64,000 bases of DNA from Triatoma infestans. Lineage: Eukaryota; Arthropoda; Insecta; Hemiptera; Reduviidae. The position numbers were made by a program, and so were the translations under genes. The notes beneath the pieces are model-generated. The model saw only the letters and a list, made by a program, of their open reading frames with translations. It searched no databases and was not told the origin of the DNA. Numbering within the stretch: the first letter of the stretch is position 1; every line of letters begins with the position of its first letter. The stretch lies in assembly GCA_011037195.1 (NCBI GenBank), contig JAAEAF010000381.1:62001-126000 (forward strand), in the 5' to 3' direction. This document shows, piece after piece, positions 1-12,479 of this stretch.

Positions 1-204
1 GAAAGTAAAATATAGGGAGTATATTCGTATTACAATTTCCTTTAATAAATTACAATCTTTATTTCGGCTGCTTATAAAAAAAAGTATTAGGGTTTATACT
101 TGTATTAAGTGGGCAAACTTGTGTGGAGGCCCTTCTGTCAAAAACCACAACAAAGCTTGTGTACTTAAAATATAAACAACTGCAGACATCCCCACAAAAA
201 AACC
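1..204. other. AT-rich sequence without recognised genes
   Basis: No coding potential or recognisable repeat is visible. The last bases (196-204, AAAAAAACC) are the left target-site duplication of the adjacent LINE insertion. Confidence 0.6.
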
Positions 205-888
205 TTTTTTTTTTTTTGTTTATTTAGAAATTTACAAATTGTATTACATATATACAATGAGTAAATAGGATGTTGAATAACTGTAGGCTGTGAGAAGGCA
301 GGAGGAGAGAAACTACCCAGTAGCACTCTCTACGGGATACCAGTAGCACTGATAAGTTCCGAAGGAAATCTCTAGGGTACTGGCGATTCAAACGGCGAGG
401 TGGATTGTCAGGGATGGTAGTGGAGGCTAGAGATTGTACAAAGGGATTAGAGCAAAAGGCGAGAGTAGTATGCAGTCTATGATATTTTGTCTTGGCAAGT
501 TGTTGTACGAAAGGGATGTTGAGGTCATTATGAAGCATAAGGTTTGAGACGTAGAAAGGAGCATCAACTATCTGTCGATGTAGCTTAGATTGGAATGTTT
601 GAATGGTACGTAAGTTTGTAGGTTTAGCTGAACCCCACAATTCAAGTCCGTAAGTCCAAATTGGTTTGATTACAGAAATATATATCAGTCTTTTGAGTTC
701 TGTAGGTAATTTGGATCGTCTTCCGATAAGTCTGTAAAGAAGTTTGGCCCTTTTAGTCAGTGCTTGTCTTTTAAGTCTTGTGTGCGGGTTCCACGTGAGT
801 CTTTTGTCAATGAAGCGTCCAAGGTAGCGTACCAGATCGGTTACAGGGAGAGGATTGTGATTGAAGAAGACTGGAGGACAGTAAAAAA
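205..888 (-). mobile_element. Jockey-like LINE, 5'-truncated 3' end (family A, copy 1)
   Basis: On the minus strand this reads as the C-terminal end of a jockey-clade ORF2 downstream of the reverse transcriptase. It begins VRYLGRFIDKRL (about 835-800), passes through TYGLELWGSAKP (about 650-610) and APFYVSN, and continues in a 138-codon frame (640-224). These phrases are characteristic of jockey-type elements. The 3' UTR holds a conserved hairpin (313-323) and the element ends in poly(A), read as T at 205-219. Both ends are flanked by AAAAAAACC(T) at 196-204 and about 889-898, a plausible target-site duplication. The 5' truncation removes the endonuclease and RT core, so this copy is dead. 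It is the same family as the copies at 2972 and 17130. Confidence 0.85.
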
Positions 889-2869
889 AAAAAAACCTAA
901 AATAATTTTTTCGGATCGTTTTTTATTTTTAATACTTTGTTTTTAGTATAATTGAAATTTCAACGACTCTATGGTATCTCTTAAATATTGTAACCAAAAT
1001 GTTAAAAACTTGAAAAACATAATACGTAAAATTATTCGAAACGTTGGTAAAAGAATTCATCTTGTTTTACATATTTATGGCCGAACCCCAAAAACATTTA
1101 AGAATATTTACTCAACACAGCTGGCAAACAGTCACACATTATTAGTATAATTATCTATGTCAGTTTATAAATTGATTAAGTATAATTTGGTTATCCAGAC
1201 GACAAAAACCCAACCTATGCCATAAAAGACGGCAACTTTTATTGCTGGGGGAGTGACATACCGCCATTTAATTCCGGCCTACGCTATCTAGGGTTGGCTA
1301 CCAACTATGGCTTCCCATTTTTTTCTGACGATGCTCTCATGGTAATCAAATCCTGAATCCTCTCACAAAATATGTGAGGACACAAAAACATTAACCAAAT
1401 ATGTGTACAAAAATTATGAATGGTTGGAATATTTGATTAGCTAATGTGATAGTAACAACAAATGAGAGGGTTAATTTAATTACATTGTCATCCTATAGGA
1501 CTATGCAATAAATCTGAGATTTAAATAATTTATCTAATAATAAAAAAAAAAATTTATTGCAGAAAATTTGGTTTTTAGGGTGGCTAAAAATAGATTATTC
1601 AGAATTAAGAATTAAATAGACATTAAAAAAATAGTACAAACCGATGGCATATAAATATCAAACCCAATTGTAAAACATTTTTACGTGAAACGTAAATTTA
1701 TTATAGTTCAATTCAAGATTCATTAACTAAACTAAAGTGTGGAATAGCTTTAGAAAGAGAAGTATATAGTTTATAGTAATATATTTTTGTCAAAATAGAT
1801 GTAAATAAATCACAAGATAGTGTAACTATTTTTATTTTAAATAGTTGACGATATATATTTAGAAAATACAAAAACAAAATTAAACTAGAGTTTTTGTTTA
1901 AGAAAAAAAAAGAGGGGGTAAGTAGAAGTAGAAGAAGAGATTTAGACGAACAGACAACAACGGTCGATTGACTTGAAATGTGATTGTATATAATTAAATC
2001 TGACAAATTCAGAGTTCTTACTTGTGTGTGTGTGTGCATGTGAATTATACATAAGAACTTCTTAATTTTATGTCTTTAGTGTCATAAAAAAAAAAAAAAG
2101 AAAATAGAAAACGACTAGCTAATAAAATTCCACTAAACAATATATATTTTATGTATATATAATAGTTTTTAAATGGTTGGGTGTTGAAACTGTCTAATTG
2201 CTTTAATAAAATTTAGATCCTTGTTGATAAGAAAACTTAGATATATATATATATTTTTTTTTTATTTTATTTAATTTATTATTTTTGTAGCCATTTTAAA
2301 AACAAATGTTTAGTTTCTTCATTTAATTATTCAATTTAAGACATCAAGCTATATCTTTTTAATGAATGGCATAATAAAAAAGCTGTTATAATAAAAACAT
2401 CAGACAATAATTGAAGCAAAAAAAAAAATAATAAAATAAAATAAAAGGAAAGAGGAATCAAAACGGCTTTTGTATAGGCTCATCAAAAGTTTATTGTAAA
2501 TTGATGAAAGCAATAAATAATTAATTATTTGATTAAAAATTTTATTATTATTACTTTTCAAAGTAAAAAAAATATTACTATTAAAATTAATTTGTCAACA
2601 ACAAAATAAATCTGATGTAAATACACTCACATTACTTTCTCTTCCAAATTATTTGGGTTATTTATCCAGTAATGAATTTCAATAATGGGAAATATGCATC
2701 CGACAGACAATATCGCATTTTCGATCGAACGATTTTCATTAAATCCAAATTTTGGTAACCATTAGATTGTTATTAATTTAATTATGTCGATAATAGAATC
2801 AAGTAAAAATTGAAGTGACACTGTCGATTAAGGCATAACATCACTTCTTACTCCCCCTTCCATCTAAAT
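889..2869. other. Long AT-rich stretch, no gene seen
   Basis: About 2 kb of AT-rich DNA with A/T runs and a short (GT)7 tract at 2023-2036. The open frames here (for example 1713-2039 minus) are low-complexity and look like chance. A slightly GC-richer piece at 1200-1370 is not recognised. Confidence 0.5.
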
Positions 2870-4160
2870 GTTTCTAGAAAAAAAAAAATTCAAATAAAAA
2901 TTGTAGCTCTTTATATGCGTAGTAGACTTAACAAAGTTTGAAGGAAAATCGCAAAAAACTTTAAAAAGCTACTGATCCGACCGCTACTTTCAGATTAGTT
3001 GCGGCTCTGCTACCTCTGACTACTCGTTGGCCGGCGCCGGAGTTCCTCAGGGTAGTATACTTGGTCCGCTTCTGTATACTGTATTCACTTCAGATCTACC
3101 AACCTATACAAACACTCTTCTTTGCACTTACGCTGATGACACCGCCATCGTTGCATCAAGCTCTGATCCCATCAATGCCTCCACTCTCTTACAGACTCAT
3201 TTAAATAAAATAGAATCTTGGGCCAAAAAATGGCGGATTTAACTCAACCCACAAAAAGGTCAACAAATCACCTTTACTCTGCGTCGTTCCTCCTGTCCTT
3301 CAGTAACCTTCAACTCAATTCCACTCTCTCCTGCAAACTTAGTTCGCTACCTTGGGATGTACATACGAAACTAAAAAAAACTGGAACTTAACAAACGGAA
3401 TAAGTTACTACTCAGACTAATACGAAGACGATCGAAACTATCTCTTGAACACAAACGACTAATATACAACTGTATACGCAAACCGATGTGGACTTACGGA
3501 CTTGAACTGTGGGGTTCAACCAAACGCTCAAATTCCCAGAAAATTTAGTCTTTTCAATCAAAAATACTCCGTCAGATAACAGATGCTCCATTCTATGTCT
3601 CTAATTCCACCCTCCACAGTGATCTCAAAATCCTATATGTATCTGAAGCTGTCAAAACTAAATATAAAATATTCTATGACTCTCTTGCCCTCAACTCTAA
3701 TCCTCTTGTTCAAAATCTCGCCTCCACAACTATACCAGATAATCCACCCCGTCGACTGAGCCGCTGTTGGCCCCGTGATCACCTCCAGCAATAGGAAGTA
3801 AGTCCTGCGAGAGTGTTACCGCTGGGTAGCTTCTCTCCTCCAGCTAATCACGTCATTTATCATCACATCTCATCATCCTATTCACTTATTATATTTATTT
3901 ATATAGTTTGTGAATTCTAAATAAAATAAAATAAAAAAAAAAGCTAATCAGTAAAGTGGTATTTCCGGTTGACCGGATTTTGACCAAAAACCTCATTTTA
4001 GTGTCGCCTGGTAGCATCTAAACGAATATCCAGTTTTAGCTTTCTACGATTCCGTTTTTTTGAAAAACTACTTTTTCGTTAGACACGTTATCTTCGGTGA
4101 AAAGTAAATTTCGAAAATTTGACACATTTAACAGGTACTTACGGTTACAATATTATGAGG
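2870..4160 (-). repeat. CCGGAAGT repeat, minus copy split by a LINE
   Basis: Bases 2870-2962 (AAATAAAAATTGTAGCTC, then TTGAAGGAAAATCGC) and 3947-4160 (GGTATTTCCGGTTGACCGG, then GACACATTTAAC) match, in order, minus-strand copies of the abundant 1-kb repeat such as the one at 59824-61023. The piece between is a jockey-like LINE, so the repeat is older than that insertion. It is degenerate and non-coding. Confidence 0.65.
2972..3942 (+). mobile_element. Jockey-like LINE fragment with RT domain (family A, copy 2)
   Basis: The plus strand encodes the second half of a reverse transcriptase followed by the ORF2 C-terminus. GVPQGSILGPLLY (about 3036-3075) and TYADDTAIV (about 3126-3153) are the RT motifs, with the catalytic YADD intact. 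They are followed by INASTLLQTHLNKIESWAKK, then after stop codons VRYLGMYI, TYGLELWGSTK and APFYVSN. Stops and frameshifts (for example after WRI at 3240) make it a pseudogene. The 3' UTR has the conserved hairpin TACCGCTGGGTA (3817-3828) and ends in an A-rich tail (3918-3942). AAAAAGCTA flanks both ends (2963-2971 and 3938-3946), fitting a target-site duplication inside an older repeat. Confidence 0.88.
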
Positions 4161-5848
4161 AGAAAAGATTAGCTAGTAAAATTCCACTAGTCCTGGCGGT
4201 GGATTGACAATCCTAGAGGCTTGATTGGGAGTTTTGGAGGGGAGGCCAAAATCCATCTTGAACTGGTAGAGCCGAAGAAGAAGTCCTGGTGATGGGATCT
4301 GCATCATCATTGACCGGTTTCGGGTGTTCATTTTCTTCTTCTTTTTTTTAAGATTTTCTCGGCCCCTTCACATTTCTATAATTCAAGGCAATAAGAAAAA
4401 TTATGTTTACATATCCTGGGATTTTGAAAAATCTATTTCCATAAAAAAATCAATTTTGACACAACCAACTCAATTACACAAAGAAAATAATAAACTTGTA
4501 TTCAAATCTTGATTATAATAAGGATATCTTGTTCACTAATTAATGTAAAAATGCGATTATGAAGGCTGCGGGATAACCAAATTAAACAAGGAGGAGATGA
4601 AGGTTACAAATTATTAATTATCTTATTTTTTTCTCTTTCCTTAGTTCTTTTTCTTTTTTTTTTTCTTTTCTTTAAAGACTATGTATATTATAAGTGAAAT
4701 AAAAGAATAATAATTATAATAACTATAGCTTTGAAAATGCATCAGGTCAATCAAGTAATAATATACACGCACACCAAACTCACATGATAATGTAAAGCTG
4801 TGTGTGGTTTACAGAGGAGCTCGGGAAGTGTCAGGTAGTACTCCTCCATCTCTAGACCATTTGGAAGATGGTTTACCTTGTAACAGCCAGCAGCCCAAGT
4901 TGAATATCTTCTCCCGCTCACCTGTAGACCTCCTCATCCATTCACTCTCTCTCTCATTTTGTGACTGAACGTTTCTTAAAAACAACTCATCTCTTACTCT
5001 TATTCTCTGATACTCTCTTCAACGCGCCGCCCATGTTATAATTACTTAATTACCTGCCGCTCTCTCATTATTCACAACTGATTGAAATAGGATATTACTC
5101 TAAAGGTGGGCGGTGCGGTTGTAAATCATTATAGAACCTTCAGGCATAATACCGCTCTTCAATCAAATATTGAGTTCACACGTTTCTAATACTAATATGT
5201 ATTACTAGAACTACTACTATTACTATTACTACACTATTTATATAACATAATATACGTTTGTGTGTATGTATGTGTGAATATATTTAAAGAACCTAGTCCC
5301 AGGTAGATTTGTTGTGTAAATGACACACACACACTTATATATATATATTTAAAGCTTCCAAATAAAAAACATAATTTTCAAGCTCTCACTTATTTAAACT
5401 TTTTTTTTAATTGTTTTTTTCTTTTAACTGGAAATCTGAAAATTATAATATTGATGAAACCTGAGAATTTTGCAATCCTTTTAAGTGTCGATCCATTTTC
5501 CTACGAGTGCTAACAAAATCATCTTTTTTTTAAAAAAATGGGAAAAAGCACCTAGCTTAAAATACCTAGATGACTTTCTCAAGACCACTTCACAACTTCT
5601 AATGACGTTTTTCAATGTCTGAAAAAGTTAATAGTCCAAAATATAATAGCTCTTGAATTGACCACATATTTTATTTAAGACAGATTCTGGAAAAATGTGT
5701 GACGAAACAAAATTGTATTAATCTCACGTTTATCGACAATGTTTCTCGCTCAAAGTTCTAGAAACCTTTAAGAAGATGTACAGAAGAAACTTTGCCTAGT
5801 GAAAAGGAGAATGTAAATTGTCAAGAGGATTATTTGTGTTTTGTTTTT
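4161..5848. other. Intergenic or intronic DNA, no gene recognised
   Basis: AT-rich flanks surround a more balanced stretch (4800-5150) rich in CT. Bases 4312-4330 hold GACCGGTTTCGGG, also found in the palindrome at 41.2 kb. Short (TG) and (AC/TA) runs lie at 5257-5350. No plausible exon was seen. Confidence 0.45.
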
Positions 5849-6025
5849 TTAATTTATGGCGCATTAACATTAATGGTCATTGGCGCCTGGAGGCGGCCTC
5901 CGGGCAGTGTTCTCTCGGTACAAACAACAGTGTACATCATCGGAACAGTGAGCTGTAGGGACTCATAAGAAAAAAAAATCTAAGGGCAGCACAGTTGGGC
6001 TCGAACCCGGGTCCTCCGTGTGAGG
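5849..6025 (-). mobile_element. tRNA-derived SINE (family 1), 5'-truncated
   Basis: Read on the minus strand it keeps the B box region (CCCGGGTTCGAGCCC, near 6002-6016) and then the SINE body seen in the copies at 10447, 35558 and 47996: GCTGCCCTTAGA, the GTGAGCTGTAGGGACTC equivalent, and CGCCTCCAGGCGCCAATGACC. The A box half of the tRNA head is missing, and the break lies exactly at the (TAA)n tail of the LINE to the right. Confidence 0.8.
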
Positions 6026-6480
6026 ATTATTATTTACTTATTATTATTATTATTCGTCTGTGGAGAGAGCCAAACCCTAGACTATCCAAAGCCCCAAAAA
6101 GCCCACGTAACTACCCCCAAAGAAAAACAACATCAAACCGGGTCTAGAACAAAAATCCAGACCCGACTCTACTCATCTAAAATTCAACGCCGACCGAACA
6201 TATCGGAGCATAATCTTAAACGGAAATAGCCCAAGCACTTCCACAGACAACCTGTTCTGATCATCAATATCCTGAACCTCGCATCCACACATCCTAAACA
6301 ATCTGTTATAAGATGGGTGGGTGATTCATCCTCTGTCTCACAGCTCTACAAAAATAGTCGCATGAGCTCCATAACGTAGAGGTGCCTCCTTAAACCATAC
6401 TGCCCAATAAGGGATCCAACCAAGATGCATGAAAGACGATCCGTTAAAGACACAGCAGAATCGCACGAATTGGATTGATC
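6026..6480 (-). mobile_element. I-like LINE 3' end with (TAA)n tail
   Basis: This segment is homologous to 27685-28200: both share CTATCCAAAGCCCC, GGGTCTA-AACAAAAATCCAGACC and CTGTTC-GA-ATC-TGAACC blocks in the same order. On the minus strand it covers the extreme C-terminus and 3' UTR of an RNase H-bearing LINE and ends in a TAA-type microsatellite (6026-6054). (TAA)n tails are known for the Drosophila I factor, hence the assignment. No intact frame remains. Confidence 0.65.
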
Positions 6481-7789
6481 AGAAATACCAATTTATTTTT
6501 TTAATTTATTCAAAAAATTCAATATATGGCCCAAAATTGAAATTGCTGTTACAAAATTCAATCATTTATTACAATAATAAAGAATGTTAATTATGCTATA
6601 AAATTTCCAAGCTTGAAGCCAATTTTAACAACTTTAAAATGAGACATGTACAGCAATAGTAAAAGATACTTGTCTGGGTTGTTTTATTCCAGATTTTTAT
6701 TTTTTCCATTTTTATTGAAGATGGTAAACAAAGAGGCGGATTTGGAAATAAAAATAAATAATCATAAATAGAAAACTAGAGTACCTTTTAGTTGAGTGGT
6801 TAGTGATTTTACAACTGGAATACGAAGGCAAGTCCCATACAATAGAAATAGAACCACTATTATAGTAATAATGGCAGGAGAGGACAAGCAAGCATGCCTG
6901 GGTGGTAAAGAGATAGGGGGGGCATTTTCTGGAAGATAAATTAATGTTTTAAAGTCTTTCATTAATTAGTTTACAGATTATTAACTGTAAATCAAAATGT
7001 AGAACAATTATTATTATATTTTCTTTTACATAGCGAGTGTAATATGTTGGCCATACTCCATCACTAATAAATATCATCTATCCTGTGAGATCTTCTTATT
7101 ATAAAAGTTCTACGAGAACTTCTTTCCAGCTGTTTACCTTTTCCAGTTCTCTTTGCAGTCTCCATCGTACATTCATTCCTAGTTTATACTCCCACATTAT
7201 TAATAACTTGGGTCTTCTATATAAGAACTGTGTCTGTCTGCTGTCTGTACATATTTCGTGTTTTATTGGTGAAGAAGGTATGCATGCGTCCAGCGTTCTT
7301 ATATTAAGATATATCATAATTGATAGAGTTAGTGAGTTTTATAAGTTGGATAAATGGATAAAAATAAAAAAAGGTTAAGGTTAAAATAACATGAACATAA
7401 ATACGTTCATATGTTTATATATGAACAGATATATATATGTAACATATAGTTGGCGGCGAAACATACAGCTGTTTATTCTTTATTTTTCAATTATCCTGTG
7501 TTTATGTTTGTTATATATGAATAGAAATTTCTAAACTTGTTCTATTACTTTTCTTATTTTATATGTGTGCCATTTTTATTTCTTATTTTCTATTGTTCTT
7601 AACATCAAAAAACACCATTTAGTTGGGTGAATCCAATTAAAAAAAAGTCAATCAAATACAGCCAAACAATTTTCAAAAATTGTACCATTTTTTTCAATTT
7701 CTTCTTTTATCATTTCTGACAACTTACACCTATGAGTTCAATTGACACATCTTGAAAATTGACTTTAATAAGGCTATTATGTTATGTTC
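6481..7789. other. AT-rich DNA, no gene recognised
   Basis: The overlapping frames at 7085-7378 (+) and 7099-7317 (-) occupy both strands of one slightly less AT-rich block and look like chance. Nothing else can be supported. Confidence 0.45.
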
Positions 7790-8205
7790 GGTTTACCTTG
7801 CTTCGAACTATGGGCTTCAACCAAGCCAACCTCCATCGTACCCAATCCTTACAATCCAAAATCCTGCGAACTATAACTAACGCTCCTTTTTATGTCTCCA
7901 ATCGAACAATCAATCCAAAACGACCTTAATATCCCTTTCCTACCACAAGTAATCAAACTCAGATATAAAAAAATTTACAGCACCTATCTTCACGGCCTAA
8001 ACTTCTAGCCCTCGCCTTTCTTCCCGTACCCTACCAGATAACCCTCCTAGACGGCTTAAATACCAGCGGCCTCGAGACATTCTTTCTACTGCCAGTGAGT
8101 GAATTTTTGATTAGGAGTGCTACCACTGGGTAGTTTCTCCACTCGGATTGTATTTTATTTTATTTTTGTCTCTTTATACATATTTACTTATGGCACAATA
8201 GTGCT
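7790..8205 (+). mobile_element. Jockey-like LINE 3' remnant (family B)
   Basis: Degenerate plus-strand C-terminal sequence. CTATGGGCTTCAACCAAGCC (7809-7828) encodes the LWASTKP equivalent of family A LWGSTK. ACGCTCCTTTTTATGTCTCC (7880-7899) encodes APFYVS. The 3' UTR has the conserved hairpin CTACCACTGGGTAG (8120-8133), followed by an A/T-rich end. Frames are broken throughout. Its closest relative here is the copy at 42495. Confidence 0.75.
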
Positions 8206-8454
8206 GGAGTAAATTGGTTAAAATATATATAAAAGAAAAAAAGTTTTCCTTTGGTGATGCAATTCCCAGCACTGGCTCGAATGTGTCAAAAGGATGAGGT
8301 AGTTACTATAAAGCCATACTACTGCATTCCTTCTGTGGCTCCCTTCAGGAATGTGGACTTGGAGGCTGAAGAAATTATGTATAATCATTGGAGTACCAGT
8401 CGGTAAAAAATATAGCTGTGTTAGCACACACACAGTATATCAAGATTTGTTGAT

Positions 8455-8525
8455 GATGATGATGACGGGCAAATGCACGAATCTGGTTGAAGATCACAAA
8501 ATAAAGCCGGCTATCACTAAAACAT
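8455..8525 (+). repeat. Degenerate fragment of the 41.2-kb palindrome arm
   Basis: GACGGGCAAATGCACGAATC followed by TGGTTGAAGATCACAAAATA and AAGCCGGCTATCAC aligns, with substitutions, to the right arm of the palindrome at 41388-41522 (GATGGGCGAAAGCCCGAAAC, TGGTCGATGACCACTAAATG, AAGCAGGCTACCAC). The frames at 8218-8626 on both strands overlap it and are not taken as genes. Confidence 0.55.
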
Positions 8526-8944
8526 ATATTTATGTTACATATCTGCGCTTTAAAAAATAAACTTCCCTTTTTGCAGACTTTACTAAACTGCCTGCCACAT
8601 TGCGTCAAATTGTGCAGCTCTTCCAAACTTACCCTGTATCATTTCTGATCCCTTGTCTTCTTCTCCCTGTATTTTCCCGTTGGCATCAGGCCATCCTTTG
8701 ATCTCTGTGGACCCTGCCATTGCTCTTAGTACCTACTTGATCAGTATCCGTCCTCAGAACCGGTATTCCGCTAATTCCTCCTTTACCAAATATACCTTGT
8801 CACACCACCCTATTTCTTTAATTTTGCCTTGGTTCAACTACAATGAAAGGAGTGGCTAAAGGATTGGGCGCAGACTATTCTTTAGACATTCGTTTTCTTT
8901 TAGACATTCCATTCAACCCATAAGGTCGATTTTTGTCAACGATT

Positions 8945-9055
8945 TTTTTTTTTTTGTTTACGTTCAGAATATCTCAAACAATATATTCGGCGAAAACCGA
9001 ATTTTGGAAATTTTATACGATTGCAATAATTCTTTTTAACGCATTAAGAAAAAGT
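8945..9055 (-). repeat. CCGGAAGT repeat, minus end fragment
   Basis: The order AATATCTCAAACAATA, CGGCGAAAACCGAATTTTGG and ATACGATTGCAATAATTC follows the hairpin-proximal end of minus copies of the family (compare 60920-61010). It is short and diverged. Confidence 0.45.
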
Positions 9056-9059
9056 AAAA

Positions 9060-10440
9060 AAGGCATAGCGGCATTAACACCATTGATAGCATTATAGCCC
9101 AGAAGAGAAGGTCCCATTTTTTGTTGTATTTGTTTTTGGTAAGGAAGTGGGTGAGAATATTTCGGTTTCCACCGCCTTGTTTCTGGTTTGAAAGATCAGA
9201 TCCCGCTAATATATGAGCTCTTCAATTTTACCTAGGCTGCTCGGTCAACATTGTTGTCGAAAGCGGGCTCCATTTAGTATAATAACTTAATCAATACGAT
9301 TTCTTACGGAAGAAAATATGTTTTTTTATTTTATTTTTCAGTTTTACTTTATTTTACTTTTTAAAATGCTATTAATTTATTTAACAGCTTAATTATGATT
9401 CCCTTAATAACCATAATTTGGGCACTAATTATGTTAACAGTCTAAAGTGCTAGACAAAATAATAAATAAACATCTAGATAAAAGTGTCAAAAAAAAAAAA
9501 AAACAACTAAGAAAGGAAAGTAGTAAAAAGAAGAATGAACCAACAAAAAGCCGGCGCGCTATATGGGGATACCTACTGCTGAGGTGACGACAGTCCAGGT
9601 GAATTTAGTGTCATGTCTAAGTGCCACCGTATAAGTGCCACACACACACCACACAACTTGGGTTGCTGGTTTGGTTACAACCTACATGTCCTTCTTTTAT
9701 GGACCATGTGCAAGTTTTAGTCCACCAATATGATGATGATGATGATGATGATGTTACGATGTGGAGGGGAGAGAAATGATAAAGTAGAGTGTGGTGTAAC
9801 AGCAGGATTCGGCAGCATATCATCGGCTCAATCTATGTATTAATAATATATACGTAGAGGCTTTATATATATAGTGTGTTTGTATGCGTTTAAAGTAAGC
9901 GCAAAAGCACAAGGTGAGGTCTCATGTTTACAAGTATTTGACCCTGTAGGGGTCCACAACTACACGGCAGGGGTCTCCAACATTACACTCCTCTCCTCTT
10001 TCTTCGTCCTCCTTTACTTCTTCTTCTACACAACAATCTTCTGAAAGACTCCAAGTGGTTGGTACACTAGAAGGAGTTTATTAGAAGCCCCTTACTGATT
10101 GAGATATTCTTCGGGACAAACCTCCCAGAGGAAAGACTCTTTCGGTTCTCCCTTACTCATTCTATATACTTATCTATTTTGCTCTCTCTACTTTGTATCA
10201 ATTATCGGTACAACTTTTAGTTCCACTCAATTATATGGGTTGTTAAAAATATCGTGTTATATAATTCCTTTCTTCTTTTTTTTCTGTTTATATTTTTATT
10301 ATCTGAACTTGGTTTATTTTTATTTTTTAGCTTCATTCAATTTAAAACAACTAATTTAGGCTTGTGTTTATTTTAGCTAGTTTATTATAATAGCTTAAAT
10401 ATTGTTTAGTTTTAAATTTTCAATTTTTTCTTCTTTTTTT
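9060..10440. other. No gene recognised; contains a (GAT)n microsatellite
   Basis: An imperfect-free (GAT) run lies at 9731-9753. GC is higher around 9550-9700 and 9900-10160, where the sequence is not recognised. The frames at 9617-9823 and 10099-10359 are rich in low-complexity residues and read as noise. Confidence 0.45.
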
Positions 10441-10446
10441 TTTTAA

Positions 10447-10648
10447 ATTTAAGGCGCGTCAACATCTATGGTCATTGGCGCCTGGACAGTGTTCTCTCGT
10501 TACAGACAAACAGACAAATTGTCCAGCACCGGACAGTGAGCTGTAGACGCTCTTAGGAAGAAAAAATCTAAAGGTAGCACAGCTGGACTCGAACCCGGTT
10601 CCTCCGCGTGGGAGTCCAGTACGCTAACCACTAAGCTATTCCCTTCCC
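10447..10648 (-). mobile_element. tRNA-derived SINE (family 1), near full length
   Basis: On the minus strand it starts GGGAAGGGAATAGCTTAGTG (A box region, 10648-10629). It continues with TTAGCGTACTGGACTCCCAC and then GAACCGGGTTCGAGTCCAGC (B box, about 10604-10580). The body (CTGTGCTACC, AGCGTCTACAGCTCACTGTC, GGCGCCAATGACCATAGATG) matches the copy at 47996. Such SINEs are transcribed by RNA polymerase III from these internal boxes and mobilised by a LINE. The partner LINE is not identified. Confidence 0.88.
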
Positions 10649-10649
10649 T

Positions 10650-11640
10650 TTTAAATGTTTTATTTAAATTTTAACAATTTTAAATTATTATTATTATTAT
10701 GTCTTCAAATAAAATTTACTAGCCCTTTGGTTATTTTTTTTTCTTGCTCATATTTTTTGACTATGAAAAAAATCACACCTTCCCACACTTGTATTCTTCT
10801 CATAGTTTGGATGAGAAATTTTCTCACGAGTCGGAAGGTGACTAATGTTCCAAAATTTTTAGTTTTCTATTTAAATCGTTAATTGAATTTTGCATTATAT
10901 TATACTCATTTGTAATAATTATAAGATTAATCATTTACATGTAAATATGGTTCAATTCAACTCATCTCTATTGATGAGAGCCGAAACAGCTCTGTATTTA
11001 GTAGCGCCCTCTGTGCTTCATATTATATTCAATAAGAACCGCAACACTCATAAATCAAGAAAATGATTCTAGCAATTATGTAATTGAGCAAAATTGTTTA
11101 CAAAATACGTAAGAATAGATTATCTTCTGTTTTCTGAAAGAAGTAGCTAAGGACGTACAACAAACGGTTCTTATATTTTTAATACTCTTTATCCATTATA
11201 TATATTCTTTAAATTATAATCCTAAGAAATGATTTATTTTATAAATACTTTTCCCCGTCTGCAAAATGATGAGAATGTAGCAACAAATCGATGTTTATCA
11301 TATAGTGGATAAGGCGGCAATGAACTGAACTGAACTGAGTGGCATAAATGACATGAATTTTCAAGTTCATGCATTAAGCTTCAAACAGAAATTAGTTCTG
11401 TTGTAATCAAACTGATTGTTTTTCAGGTACTTGTATTTCGTAATATTTTGTCATTGTTATCACTGTTAAGGATTAAAAACTATTTATGAAACATGTTTAA
11501 ATAGAACTGGATTGCCAGTTACAAAAACTTTAACCTCCAACTAGTTCTATAAAATCTTAAAATGTACTAATAATAATTATAATTATATTTCAAGGGAAAA
11601 TTGTATAAAAACCCTAAGCGGAATGTCTGTATCTCTAAAT
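10650..11640. other. AT-rich DNA, no gene recognised
   Basis: Mostly A/T-rich with an (ATT)n-like run near 10687. The 75-codon frame at 10655-10882 is low-complexity. Nothing else is recognised. Confidence 0.45.
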
Positions 11641-11649
11641 AAAGGCATC

Positions 11650-11925
11650 TTCACCCTCCTGTGACTGTGCCCAGTGTCCATATTATAGTTCCTGATGTTT
11701 CTGCAAAAAAGTTATTATTTAGGCTTGTCAGCGAAAAGAATTTTTTTGTAAGGTGGTGGCTTCGTTTCTCCACTAGGTCAACATTGCATTTATTATGTAG
11801 CACGGATTCGGTGAATCTGTGAATACCCGCAAAAACTTATTCTGGATTATTTGAAGGCTAGCAATGTTTGACTTCCAGTCAAGCTCCAGGCTGGGGATGC
11901 TTACAGAAGTATGGGACCTACCACC
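11650..11925 (-). mobile_element. Jockey-clade LINE remnant
   Basis: The minus strand gives KSNIASLQIIQNKFLRVFTD followed by SPNPCYIINAML (about 11880-11780). This matches the conserved jockey phrase following the RT domain (K-SNI--LQ--QNK-LR--T-AP--V-N--IH). One base out of frame just upstream, it reads SPAWSL. It is clearly a different element from families A and B, heavily decayed and without ends. Confidence 0.7.
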
Positions 11926-12479
11926 ACCTTACCTATCCACTGTTGATGAAAATTCTTTTATTGCTTGATTCACTATCTACTCTGTATTCTTTAAATTTAT
12001 AATTCACACATAAAACTGTGGTAATTCTTGGTGGTTTTATTTATAATTAATGAATAAATAGCCTCACCTATTGTTTGCCATAATCCTTATTATATTTATA
12101 TATACTTGTTCTAACTCTCTCTATTGGTATTTAAGCTGGCAGTAAACAAAAAATTTTGTACTGGAAATTCTCTCTGCTTATGGCAGAACTACCCAACCCA
12201 GTTTTAGTAATAGTTTCTAGCTATGGTTGTCGTAGTAAGTGGGCAGAGCTTTGTAGTGGAGTAAGAGTATTCAGGATCGTAGGCATCTTTCTTCCTTCAT
12301 AAGTCGTCTGTATTCTTGATTAGGAGCATAATGCAAGATTGATATTATTCATATAATGGGGTTGCAAACCTCAATTGGTCTCCTGCAAATCAAACACACT
12401 TGCCATTTTTGAGTGGGCCAAACCACTTGTAGAAGTTTGCACGATTCTTACAACTTATTTCTTATTGTATTCAATAAAA

